DNA of 20,721 nt from assembly GCA_049516635.1 (NCBI GenBank), contig JBEKSX010000080.1:1-20721 (forward strand), read 5' to 3'. The position numbers and the translations under genes are program-made. This DNA comes from JBEKSX01 sp049516635 (lineage in GTDB: Bacteria; Bacteroidota; Ignavibacteria; Tepidaquicellales; OLB5). Of this stretch, positions 1-6,784 are shown one piece after another. The notes beneath the pieces were generated by a model. That model ran no database searches. It was not told where the DNA came from and was given only the letters and a program-made list of their open reading frames with translations. Positions within the stretch are counted from its first letter, which is position 1. Each line of letters starts with the position of its first letter.

Positions 1-309
1 TACGGAATGTTCTCTTTCTTTTATAAAGTTCTCGAGTGAACTGCGGAATTCCCGTTCATGATATTTTTTCGAGGTAACCCAACCCTGCGGGTCTATCGGT
101 TTCCAGTCCCTATCATTTTTCAAGAGCTTCTCCACGCGAGCCCTGAAATCAAGCTGTTCCTCATCATACAGATGGTTGATCACTTCCAGTATGGACCATT
201 TATCCGGTGACGGTTTCCATCTAGCTTGTTCTGATGTGATATTTACGCATAGCCCTTTAAAAACTTGTATATTCGATTCTAAATTATTTATGATCTGCTC
301 TTTTTCCAT
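1..309 (-). CDS. DinB-family protein, N-terminal part (cut by window edge)
   Basis: An open frame of 103 codons runs from the ATG at 309 off the left edge. The protein opens MEKEQIINNLESNIQVF and carries the pattern W-K-P-S-P-D-K-W-S-I-L-E-V-INHLYDEE around residues 32-52, followed by a DFRARVEKLL helix and a WKPIDPQGW segment. This is the signature of the DinB/YfiT-like four-helix bundle family, in which a conserved His in the NHL segment is usually the first of three metal ligands. The two later histidines expected in this family would lie beyond the edge. Members are putative metal-dependent transferases or hydrolases, many of unknown substrate. The start is the only ATG at the head of the frame. 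There is no purine-rich Shine-Dalgarno sequence upstream, only AT-rich DNA, which is common in Bacteroidota relatives. Family call is confident; function is not known. Confidence 0.75.
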   Translation of the reverse strand, partial: MEKEQIINNLESNIQVFKGLCVNITSEQARWKPSPDKWSILEVINHLYDEEQLDFRARVEKLLKNDRDWKPIDPQGWVTSKKYHEREFRSSLENFIKEREHSV

Positions 310-414
310 ATATATAAATATTATTATGGTTATGTCAGTCCCTTTTGGCGGATATTACCTGACTCGATTTTAGAAAGCTAAATACTAATAAATTCTGAAA
401 AATAATATCTATAA

Positions 415-630
415 CAATCAATAACAAATATCATATTTCTCCTTCTTATATCGGGGACACTGGGAATCGGGTCTTATCCCATGACGATACTTTTCGGATT
501 ACACAAGACGAAAAGATTTTTTTCCGAGGCAGGTATAAGGAAGACTACATTCATATTCGGTTTAGCGTTATTCGGTCTGGCAGCTTACTTTCTATACCAA
601 TCCCTGGGTTATTTCATAAAACTCAATTGA
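415..630 (+). pseudogene. C-terminal remnant of an integral membrane protein
   Basis: After the TAA at 412-414 an open frame runs to the TGA at 628-630. It reads as two hydrophobic helices: one around ITNIIFLLLISGTLGIGSYP and one around FIFGLALFGLAAYFLYQSLG, joined by a basic loop (GLHKTKRFFSEAGIRKT). Such a loop-helix-tail arrangement is typical of the last part of a polytopic transporter or permease. The only ATG in frame is at 481, in the middle of the first helix region, so a complete gene is unlikely. There is no upstream coding continuation: the preceding bases are AT-rich with stops. The likeliest reading is the decayed end of a lost gene; a small two-helix protein starting at 481 is the alternative. 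I do not recognise the parent family. Confidence 0.4.
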
Positions 631-719
631 TATTGTATTTATTGAAGATCAACCGTTTAAAATGATATGACTTAACAGGAAAACATTTATATTCCAATTT
701 TTTTCTTTTCTAATTTCCG

Positions 720-757
720 GTCCCCGCAAAGTCTTCCATAGGTAACTCTGCGGGGAC
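720..757. repeat. Imperfect 13-bp inverted repeat upstream of the lipoprotein gene
   Basis: GTCCCCGCA (720-728) pairs with TGCGGGGAC (749-757); the stem extends to 13 bp (720-732 with 745-757) with one mismatch, around a 12-base loop. No T-run follows on either strand, so it is not a clear intrinsic terminator. It resembles the GC-rich hairpin units scattered through the other intergenic regions. Apart from this and the membrane-protein remnant, I see nothing else in the stretch 310-862. Confidence 0.5.
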
Positions 758-862
758 TTGGTTATAGTTGAAAAAGAAGAGGATGAAATTGACTTGATTT
801 TGATTCTGAATAAATTTAACATATTTAATATAATATATTTTAAAAACTTAAACATTAATACC

Positions 863-1456
863 ATGAACTACAAAAATCTTGCAATGCATTTCATTTTAAT
901 ACTTTCTTTGATTTTTTTGTCAAGCTGTAAAGAAACTGATAAGACAGAAACAGGAAAAGAAAATCAGACTTCAAAAGTTGATACGACCAAACCAAAAGTG
1001 AATACCGACGAAATTGTAAATAGGATTCAGAAATTTAGAACAGATATGGAAGCAAAACTTGATAAATTAACTCGTAAAGAAGTTAAAATAACTGATACCA
1101 ATGCTTCCGTGGATACACGCCAGAAATGGGAAAAGATGCATGGATATTTTGACGGTGATAAGCTCGTCCGAATACAAACTTATCCGCATAATGGTATTTC
1201 TTCGAGGACAGAGGAATTTTATTTCATGGATGGCAAGATCGTTTTTGTTGCAATAAATGATAAAGGAATGTTAACTACCGAAGGAAAGGATGTTGGGACT
1301 GCGAACAAAGAATTTTATTTTGATAATGATAAGCTGATAAAATATGATAATAAAACTAAAGAGGTAGAGAATACAGAAGAAGCAAAAAAAATGTACGAAG
1401 CTAAATTACCCTTTGAAGCAAAAGAATATATGGAGATAATTAAGACTGCAAAGTAA
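863..1456 (+). CDS. Small secreted lipoprotein of unknown function
   Basis: The chosen start is the ATG at 863, giving 197 residues; an earlier in-frame ATG at 758 would put 35 low-complexity residues before a normal signal peptide. From 863 the protein begins MNYKNLAMHF, continues with a hydrophobic stretch and reaches a lipobox LSSC with the lipidated Cys at residue 22. The following 50 residues are Lys/Thr/Glu rich, like the flexible tether of exported lipoproteins. The remainder contains two similar motifs, YFDGDKLVRIQTYP and EFYFDNDKLIKYDN, with an EFYFMDGKIVFV segment between them. This YF-x-D/G-DKL periodicity suggests a small repeat-built beta fold. It stands alone, ends at a strong terminator, and is convergent with the efflux operon. 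Export and lipidation are well supported; the role is unknown. Confidence 0.8.
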   Translation: MNYKNLAMHFILILSLIFLSSCKETDKTETGKENQTSKVDTTKPKVNTDEIVNRIQKFRTDMEAKLDKLTRKEVKITDTNASVDTRQKWEKMHGYFDGDKLVRIQTYPHNGISSRTEEFYFMDGKIVFVAINDKGMLTTEGKDVGTANKEFYFDNDKLIKYDNKTKEVENTEEAKKMYEAKLPFEAKEYMEIIKTAK

Positions 1457-1481
1457 ATTAATATCAAAATAGTAAATTTTT

Positions 1482-1507
1482 AAACCCCGGTAAAACGGGG
1501 TTTTTTT
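1482..1507 (+). terminator. Intrinsic terminator of the lipoprotein gene
   Basis: AAACCCCG (1482-1489) pairs perfectly with CGGGGTTT (1496-1503) around the six-base loop GTAAAA, and the stem runs into a tract of seven T residues (1501-1507). It lies about 25 bases after the lipoprotein stop codon. Confidence 0.9.
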
Positions 1508-1608
1508 ATTGATTATTAATGATTTTAGACAAAAATTTCATTTGAGTTGTCAATATTAAATAACATTGAAATATTTGAACCCTTAATTTTTCGTGGTTTA
1601 GCTCGGTC

Positions 1609-1660
1609 TTGCCGACAGCAGGCAGGGGCCGGGCTGTCTTGGCGGATGTGACCTGACACT
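1609..1660. repeat. Composite GC-rich repeat fragment
   Basis: A GC-rich island in otherwise AT-rich DNA carries AGCAGGCAGGGGCCGGG, which matches the repeat at 20008-20023 (AGCAGGCATGGGCTGG) with few changes, followed by TTGGCGGATGTGACCTGAC (1639-1657). The latter matches 345-363 (TTGGCGGATATTACCTGAC) at 17 of 19 positions, and its reverse complement resembles the insert at 16732-16753. No gene is visible in 1508-1772. Confidence 0.55.
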
Positions 1661-1740
1661 TCGGGTTATAGACCATGCATAACACTTTTGGAGGAGGATT
1701 AAAAATACTTTGCAGAATGTATCTACAGATCTTCCTATCT

Positions 1741-1763
1741 CAAAAATTTGACAGGCGTGTCAA
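1741..1763 (-). terminator. Probable intrinsic terminator of the efflux operon
   Basis: Read on the minus strand, TTGACA-CGCC-TGTCAA forms a six-base-pair hairpin (1763-1748) about ten bases after the stop of the TolC-like gene and runs straight into ATTTTTG. The stem is short but its place and the T-rich tail fit termination of the minus-strand operon. Confidence 0.55.
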
Positions 1764-1772
1764 TTCGTGGTA

Positions 1773-3110
1773 TTAATAAAGTCTCTCGCCGATAGCTTGC
1801 TTTAGGCTGTAAACATTAAGTGAGTAATCTATTTGGGCTTTTAAAAGCAGCAGCCGGGTCTCGGAGACATTTGTAACCGCATCCAGAAGGTCCAGGTTAG
1901 TTATAGCTCCTTCCCTGTAATTAACTTGAGCAAGAGAGTACGCTTGCTGTGCCTGTGAGAGCTGAAGGTTATATTCATCAACTTTCTTCGAGGCGGCTTT
2001 AAGCTTCTCTTCGCTTTCAACCACCTCGTTAATTATTTTTCTGTGGTTTACTTCCAGCTCATAATTATTTTCCAGGATGGAAGATTTTGCTATTAACAGA
2101 TTATTTTTATTCCGTGAAGCATCAAATATAGGTAATGTAAAACCGATCCCCACAACATAGTTAGCGGTGAGAGTGTTAAGGTTAGGTATGTATCCGTTTT
2201 TCCATCCTGCAGAGGCAAATATATTGATATCCGGATAATTCTTGGTTTTCAGCACATCATAGTGCAGTTCTGCCAATCTGGTTTTTTCTTTTGCAATAGT
2301 CATTTCATCCCTGTGATCAACTGCATACGAAAGAAGAGAATCATTGGTTACGTCAATTAATTCCGGGGAGAGATCACCCTTTATATAGTTCGAGGTGTTT
2401 GCGGGCTGACCCAATAATGAATTTAGCACTGATTGTTGAATTTTGAGTGACGCCTCAAGATCTATTTTCTGGCTCTCAACACTTGAGATCCTTACTCTGG
2501 TAGAGAGTGCTTCATATTGTATGCCGGAACCTGTTTCTATCTTTTTCTCTATGAAATCTAGATGCTGCTGCAGGTCCTGAAGCTGTTCATTCTTGATCAC
2601 AATAGCATCCTGCAGATAGACCAGAGTGAAAAAACAATTTGCTGATGACATTGCGAGCCTCTGCTTTATCAGCTCCACGTTCTGTTTGGCGAGTACTTTG
2701 TTCTCTTTTTCGTAGTCGATATTTCTCGAGGTTTTACCGAAATCGAATATGTTCTCATTAAAATTAAGCGATGCCGAATAATTATTTGCAGGATATAAAT
2801 TGAACACACCAAGCTGGGGCAATGTGATAGAAGAGGTCGGACCCAGACGGGTATAATTTGCTGTTGCATCAATATCAGGATAGTAACCTGTTCTGGCAAG
2901 TGAAATTCTTGTATCGGCATCATTTATTGCTTCCTCCATTTCTTTTATGGAAGGGTGGCTTTGGATCACTTCTCTTATTACCGAGCTTAGGGAAAGTGAG
3001 TCTGTTGTTTTTTCATTGTTTTCATTTTGAACCTGGCTAATGATAGAGAAGTTCAATAAAAAACAAAATAAAATAGTAAAGATTGACTTATTCGCAAATT
3101 TATGTATCAT
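1773..3110 (-). CDS. TolC-family outer-membrane efflux channel
   Basis: A 445-residue protein with a signal peptide (MIHKFANKSIFTILFCFLLN, cut near residue 25). Two outer-membrane-efflux-protein repeats follow, roughly residues 50-235 and 255-440. Typical family features are visible: an early LARTGYYPDIDATANYTRLGP strand segment, the matching KTKNYPDINIFASAGW segment at the start of the second half, long heptad-rich helices, and the closing YREGAITNLDLLDAVTNV motif. In a trimer this makes the outer-membrane barrel and periplasmic tunnel through which the pump ejects its substrate. Its start overlaps the end of the upstream pump gene by 11 bases, so the two are probably translationally coupled. 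It is the last gene of the operon and ends before a hairpin terminator. Family assignment is firm; substrate is unknown. Confidence 0.92.
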   Translation of the reverse strand: MIHKFANKSIFTILFCFLLNFSIISQVQNENNEKTTDSLSLSSVIREVIQSHPSIKEMEEAINDADTRISLARTGYYPDIDATANYTRLGPTSSITLPQLGVFNLYPANNYSASLNFNENIFDFGKTSRNIDYEKENKVLAKQNVELIKQRLAMSSANCFFTLVYLQDAIVIKNEQLQDLQQHLDFIEKKIETGSGIQYEALSTRVRISSVESQKIDLEASLKIQQSVLNSLLGQPANTSNYIKGDLSPELIDVTNDSLLSYAVDHRDEMTIAKEKTRLAELHYDVLKTKNYPDINIFASAGWKNGYIPNLNTLTANYVVGIGFTLPIFDASRNKNNLLIAKSSILENNYELEVNHRKIINEVVESEEKLKAASKKVDEYNLQLSQAQQAYSLAQVNYREGAITNLDLLDAVTNVSETRLLLLKAQIDYSLNVYSLKQAIGERLY

Positions 3111-4722
3111 TGTTCGTATATAAATTTTTTAGCTTTTTCTTTGAGTGAAGAAAGAAAACAGGGATTCCTCCTAATACTGTAATTATCGCAGCAATCAGAA
3201 AATCATCATCAATTCCCTGGATAAATGCCTGGTTGCCCAGATTTGAAGCAATGATTGCCCGGCTTTGTAATTGCGCTTTTTGCCTGGAACTGCCTGCGTT
3301 CTTTTCCAGATAATAACTTATATGCGTGGTGACATTACGCAGGGTTTGGGAATCAAGCTGTACAGATTCTCCGTACATCTGGGTATGATAATTTACACGG
3401 GTGGTCAATACAGTGGCAAGTATTGCAACCCCAAAACTGCCGCCAAGCTGCCTGATAATATTAGAAATACTGGTCGCATGCCCCATTTTCTTATGGGAAA
3501 TCTCTAACATCGATATGGTAGTTATCGGTGTGAATATCATTGCCATTCCGAATCCTCTGATATAAAGTGATGTCATTATATAATCATGTTCTGTAAGGAA
3601 TGAAAGAAAACCGTTGATGTAGAAGCTGATTGCTAATAGTATTAGCCCTATTATAAGGGGTATTTTGGGATTAACTCTATCAGAAACAGCCCCAACAATT
3701 GGTGCTACGCTTCCTTGAATGAATCCGATCGGAAGAAACACAGCTCCGGATTGCAGTGCTGTATATCCCAGTGAATTTTGAAGATACAAAGGCAGTAGGA
3801 AAGTGCTGCCGAACATTCCAATGGTAAAGATAAACAGGATGAGATTGCTTATGGCAAAATTATGGTTAGCGAACAAACGCAGGTCGATGAGGGGTTCTTT
3901 TACTACAAGCTCGGTGGTGATGAACACCGCAAGAGCAATAGCAGATATAGCGAAGCAAACAAGTATGTAAGGTGCAGACCAGCCTTCTGAATTTGAAGCA
4001 GCGGTACTTTGTGAAAGGGCATACAGGACCAGCGGGAAAAATAAAATGGCAGAAATAAACCCGACCAGATCGAATTTGCGTACGTCTTTAACGGCATATT
4101 CCTTTTGTATCAATATTGTAACCATCATGCCAATTATACCAACCGGTATATTAACATCAAAAATAAGCTGCCAGCTAAAATTATCTATAAGGTATCCGCC
4201 AATCAGCGGTCCGAACGACACCGAAGCAGCTGAAGCTATAGCCCAGAAACCAAGTGCGACACCCCTTTGCTGGGGCGGAAACTCACGCAAGACTATAGCC
4301 ATTCCGATCGGCAGTAAGCATCCGCCCCCGAGTCCCTGAAGAACCCGTGCTGCGATCAGGAAATTTTCATCTTTGGCAAGTCCGCAGAGGAAAGAACCAA
4401 AAGTAAATAAAAACAATCCGAGCAAATAAATTCTTTTGTAACCAAATCTGTCTGCAAGCCAGCTGGATGCAGGTAAGCTCATTGCCATTGCCAGCATGTA
4501 ACCGGTTATGACCCATTCGATCGTATCGATACCTACTCCGAAAGAAGCCATTATTTTGGGCAGACCGACATTCACTATAGTGGAGTCAAGAACAGCCATG
4601 AAGGTTCCTATCATGATGTTGGCTAACACGAACCATTTATATCTCGGACTTTGCGGATGGAAAGATGAATCCCTCTTCCTTAATTTTCTTCTCAACCTAT
4701 GTAAAATACTTAACCTTTGCAC
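3100..4722 (-). CDS. DHA2-family (EmrB/QacA-like) multidrug efflux transporter
   Basis: A 540-residue major-facilitator protein with about 14 hydrophobic segments, the size and topology of the DHA2 proton:drug antiporters. Diagnostic motifs are present: LDSTIVNVGLP at residues 45-55 (DHA2 motif D1), LADRFGYKRIY at 89-99 (motif A, cytoplasmic loop 2-3), R126 with QGLGGG downstream (motif B region), and GPLIGGYLIDNFSW from 171 with N191 and P193 (motif C, antiporter signature). The basic N-terminal tail (about 27 residues) is cytoplasmic. It sits seven bases after the adaptor gene and overlaps the TolC-like gene by 11 bases, so the three form one tripartite drug pump. The exact drugs cannot be read from sequence. 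Confidence 0.93.
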   Translation of the reverse strand: MQRLSILHRLRRKLRKRDSSFHPQSPRYKWFVLANIMIGTFMAVLDSTIVNVGLPKIMASFGVGIDTIEWVITGYMLAMAMSLPASSWLADRFGYKRIYLLGLFLFTFGSFLCGLAKDENFLIAARVLQGLGGGCLLPIGMAIVLREFPPQQRGVALGFWAIASAASVSFGPLIGGYLIDNFSWQLIFDVNIPVGIIGMMVTILIQKEYAVKDVRKFDLVGFISAILFFPLVLYALSQSTAASNSEGWSAPYILVCFAISAIALAVFITTELVVKEPLIDLRLFANHNFAISNLILFIFTIGMFGSTFLLPLYLQNSLGYTALQSGAVFLPIGFIQGSVAPIVGAVSDRVNPKIPLIIGLILLAISFYINGFLSFLTEHDYIMTSLYIRGFGMAMIFTPITTISMLEISHKKMGHATSISNIIRQLGGSFGVAILATVLTTRVNYHTQMYGESVQLDSQTLRNVTTHISYYLEKNAGSSRQKAQLQSRAIIASNLGNQAFIQGIDDDFLIAAIITVLGGIPVFFLHSKKKLKNLYTNNDT

Positions 4723-4729
4723 TGCAGCC

Positions 4730-5749
4730 TCATTTAATTATTTTGACAACGACTGACATTCCCGACATGAACCTGTATGACTGCAGGTTTCCCCCGCCAT
4801 CTACACCTTCAATAGAGATCTTTATGGGTACACGCTGGGTTACCTTGGTAAAGTTACCCGAGGCATTGTTCGGGGGTATCAGTGAAAATTCCGATGCTGT
4901 ATTAGATCCTATAAAAAATATTTTACCGTAAAATGTTGCACCGGGGTAAGCATCAACGGTAAACGTAGTCTTCTGATCCAGATGTATATTGCTCATTTTT
5001 GTTTCTTCAAGGTAAACAGCTACCCAGAAAGTGCGGTTGTTTGTGATACTAAAGATCGATTGACCGGGCTGAACGATATCTCCGGGCAAAAGCCATCGTT
5101 TAGCAACAATTCCATCCATCGGTGCATATAACCGCGTATTTTGAAGCTGTGTTTCTATTACTCCGATCTGTGCATTGGCATTTTCGATAGAAGCTATTGA
5201 GCTTCCGATTTGAGCTTTTGATACAGCCAGCTGGGAATTTGCCACATCAAGCTGTGCTTTAGCTGTCTCGTATGCCTTTTGTATGTGTTCATATTGTTCT
5301 TTAGAAATTACATCTTCAGCATATTGGTTTTTCCCCCTGTTGTAATCATCCGATGCTTTTTCATAGCTAACTTCCAGGACTGTGATGTTTTTCCGGTCAT
5401 ATTCATATTTTGCTTCAGCCTGTATTTTGGCAGCTACAGTCTGGTTTTTCATTGCAAGAGTCTGTTCTTTTTGTGCCAGAAGGTCTACGGTGTCAAGCAC
5501 TGCGATCAGCATACCCTTCTTAACCGAATCCCCTTCGTCAGCATAGAGATGAACTACACGCCCCATTATTTTGGCGCTCACGGAAACCTGGTCTGAATCG
5601 ATTTTTGCATCATCGGAGGAAATATATTTGGAATACTGGATATACCAGTATAGAGCACCTGCTAAAATGACTAATACTATGATGATCAAGGGGATATACA
5701 CTCTTAATCTGCTTCGTTTTTTTTCGGGTTGTTTTTCGTTTTCTTCCAT
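4730..5749 (-). CDS. HlyD/EmrA-like periplasmic adaptor subunit
   Basis: A 339-residue membrane-fusion protein. A basic N-terminus (KKRSRLR) is followed by one membrane anchor at about residues 18-37. Then comes the family strand SSDDAKIDSDQVSVSAKIMG (44-63) and the first half of a biotinyl-lipoyl-like domain (DEGDSVKKGMLIAVLD, 71-86). A long coiled-coil hairpin rich in Lys, Gln, Ala and Glu fills about 90-200, and the second half of the lipoyl fold follows (LYAPMDGIVAKRWLLPGDIV). The last third is the beta-barrel part ending MSGMSVVVKI. It connects the DHA2 pump to the TolC-like channel. The gene lies 46 bases after marR and only seven before the pump gene. The assignment is strong, and the tight spacing with both partners supports it. 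Confidence 0.92.
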   Translation of the reverse strand: MEENEKQPEKKRSRLRVYIPLIIIVLVILAGALYWYIQYSKYISSDDAKIDSDQVSVSAKIMGRVVHLYADEGDSVKKGMLIAVLDTVDLLAQKEQTLAMKNQTVAAKIQAEAKYEYDRKNITVLEVSYEKASDDYNRGKNQYAEDVISKEQYEHIQKAYETAKAQLDVANSQLAVSKAQIGSSIASIENANAQIGVIETQLQNTRLYAPMDGIVAKRWLLPGDIVQPGQSIFSITNNRTFWVAVYLEETKMSNIHLDQKTTFTVDAYPGATFYGKIFFIGSNTASEFSLIPPNNASGNFTKVTQRVPIKISIEGVDGGGNLQSYRFMSGMSVVVKIIK

Positions 5750-5796
5750 TTAATTCAAATTGTTAAAAAGCTTATAATAAATTCTCTTATATTTAA

Positions 5797-6243
5797 TTAT
5801 TCCGTTTTTTGGATCTTAGATAAAAGATTTCTCACGTTGCACAACGAATCTGACAATATTTTAAATTCTGCATCTGAGAGGGAAGAGAGTTTTTGGTAGG
5901 TGTGATTCTCGAACGTCTTGTCTATTTCCTTCTTCATTTTTAAGCCCTTTTTTGTAAGCTTGATATTTATTATCCTTCTATCGCGTTCATCGTGTATTCT
6001 TTCGGCTAAACCCTGGCATATCAGCTTATCCACTAATGCGGTCACATTCGGCTTTGACATCGAAACTTCCCTGCCGATATGGGACATCGAAAGGGGACCG
6101 TGTTTATCTAATGCTATTAATACGTAATAAATACCCGGAGTGATTATAGAATGCAGCCCTTTGGCATTAATGAAGGGTTTAAAAAAATTCAGCTTAATAG
6201 ACAGTATATTATCGATAATTATATCAATTTTATTTTTATTCAT
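5797..6243 (-). CDS. MarR-family transcriptional regulator of the efflux operon
   Basis: A 148-residue winged-helix protein of normal MarR length. The helix-turn-helix spans about residues 51-75 (LSMSHIGREVSMSKPNVTAL), and the wing carries the hallmark DERDRR (85-90) followed by INIKLTKKG. Flanking helices (about 5-30 and 105-145) form the dimer interface. MarR proteins usually repress their own operon and release DNA when a small phenolic or drug ligand binds. Being first in the operon ahead of the adaptor, pump and channel genes fits local control of drug export. Two short perfect palindromes lie immediately upstream of the start and are candidate operators. The ligand is unknown. Confidence 0.92.
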   Translation of the reverse strand: MNKNKIDIIIDNILSIKLNFFKPFINAKGLHSIITPGIYYVLIALDKHGPLSMSHIGREVSMSKPNVTALVDKLICQGLAERIHDERDRRIINIKLTKKGLKMKKEIDKTFENHTYQKLSSLSDAEFKILSDSLCNVRNLLSKIQKTE

Positions 6244-6251
6244 TGACTTAG

Positions 6252-6281
6252 TTATTATTGATAATAATTATAAAATATAAT
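6252..6281. promoter_or_regulatory. Candidate MarR operator palindromes
   Basis: Eight bases ahead of the marR start lies the perfect inverted repeat TTATTAT-TG-ATAATAA (6252-6267), adjoined by ATTATA-AAA-TATAAT (6267-6281). MarR dimers bind pseudo-palindromes of this size that overlap the promoter. The region is very AT-rich, so chance palindromes are common; the position is the main support. Confidence 0.4.
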
Positions 6282-6348
6282 CATTATATAATATAACTAA
6301 AAATATAATAAAATTGTTTCCATTTAACGGTCCTATCCAAGTGAATAA

Positions 6349-6440
6349 TTCCCCCTTAATAAAGGGGGGAAATCACGCTTAAGCGTGATGGGGTTGTCTC
6401 CTTATTGTCCCCCCTTAACGAAAGGGGGGAAGGGGGGTTC
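6349..6440. repeat. Two copies of the CCCCTTA..AAAGGGG repeat with an 18-bp palindrome between
   Basis: CCCCCTTAATAAAGGGGG (from 6351) and CCCCCCTTAACGAAAGGGGG (from 6409) are copies of one hairpin repeat, here called family 1; the second continues into GGGGGGTTC (ending 6440). Between them is the perfect palindrome ATCACGCTTAAGCGTGAT (6372-6389). Other family-1 copies are at 16351-16386, 16715-16773 and, inside a gene, 19738-19795. The stretch 6282-6784 holds no gene, only repeats. Confidence 0.8.
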
Positions 6441-6470
6441 ACCGCAAAGTCCGCAAAGGATACACAAAGT
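6441..6470 (+). repeat. ACCGCAAAG-type dispersed repeat, copy 1
   Basis: This 30-base segment (ACCGCAAAG, then CGCAAAGGATACACAAAG) matches 10798-10827 at 26 of 30 positions. It directly abuts a family-1 repeat here and a family-3 repeat region at the other site, so it is an independent dispersed unit. Confidence 0.7.
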
Positions 6471-6493
6471 AAATAATTCCCCCTTTGATAGTT

Positions 6494-6515
6494 TTGCCAC
6501 AGATTCACAGATTAC
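6494..6515 (+). repeat. TTGCCACAGATTCACAG repeat, intact copy
   Basis: TTGCCACAGATTCACAGATT occurs intact here and, on the opposite strand at 16053-16092, interrupted by about 19 bases. The comparison gives a direct before-and-after view of an insertion. Confidence 0.6.
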
Positions 6516-6599
6516 AAAAAAAATTAAGAGTCCCCTCTGGAGATCGAAGACCCGACCTTGCGCGTGGGGGGATTTAGGGATGTGTGATTTGAACGTCAG

Positions 6600-6691
6600 C
6601 CCCGTTAGGGGCAGCCTGCCCGTCCGAAGGCGGGAAATGTCTATAGAACCTAGTTTCCATATATATTATAAGCTCCGTTAGGAGCGGGATA
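6600..6691 (+). repeat. Two CTCCGTTAGGAG-family repeats, the first interrupted by a 21-bp unit
   Basis: Family-2 repeats have a hairpin such as CCCCGTTAGGGG followed by GAAATATCTATAGAA. The copy at 6600-6648 has the hairpin at 6600-6611 and GAAATGTCTATAGAA at 6634-6648, but 21 bases (6613-6633, AGCCTGCCC...GGCGG) separate them; at 20075-20103 the two parts are joined by one base. A second copy (AGCTCCGTTAGGAGCGGGAT) starts at 6671. The insert can form its own CCCG/CGGG hairpin. Confidence 0.8.
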
Positions 6692-6713
6692 ATAATTTGT
6701 TTACAATAAAATT

Positions 6714-6728
6714 CCTGCATGTTGCAGG
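6714..6728 (-). terminator. Possible terminator after the metallopeptidase-barrel gene
   Basis: CCTGCA-TGT-TGCAGG is a perfect six-base-pair hairpin about 57 bases downstream of the minus-strand stop at 6785. On the minus strand it is followed by AATTTTATTG, a moderate T-rich tail. Support is fair only. Confidence 0.35.
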
Positions 6729-6784
6729 CACAGTGATTCATCGATGGGAGTCCTCCAGCGTTACGTCGGAGGATAGGGGTTAAT

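Noticed and set aside
758..862. N-terminal extension of the lipoprotein gene from an ATG at 758
   Set aside because: It is AT-rich, low in complexity, partly overlaps a hairpin repeat, and would bury a normal lipoprotein signal peptide that starts at 863.
649..864. 71-codon minus-strand open frame
   Set aside because: Covers the same AT-rich leader and hairpin; composition is Ile/Asn/Ser/Phe rich without any domain pattern.
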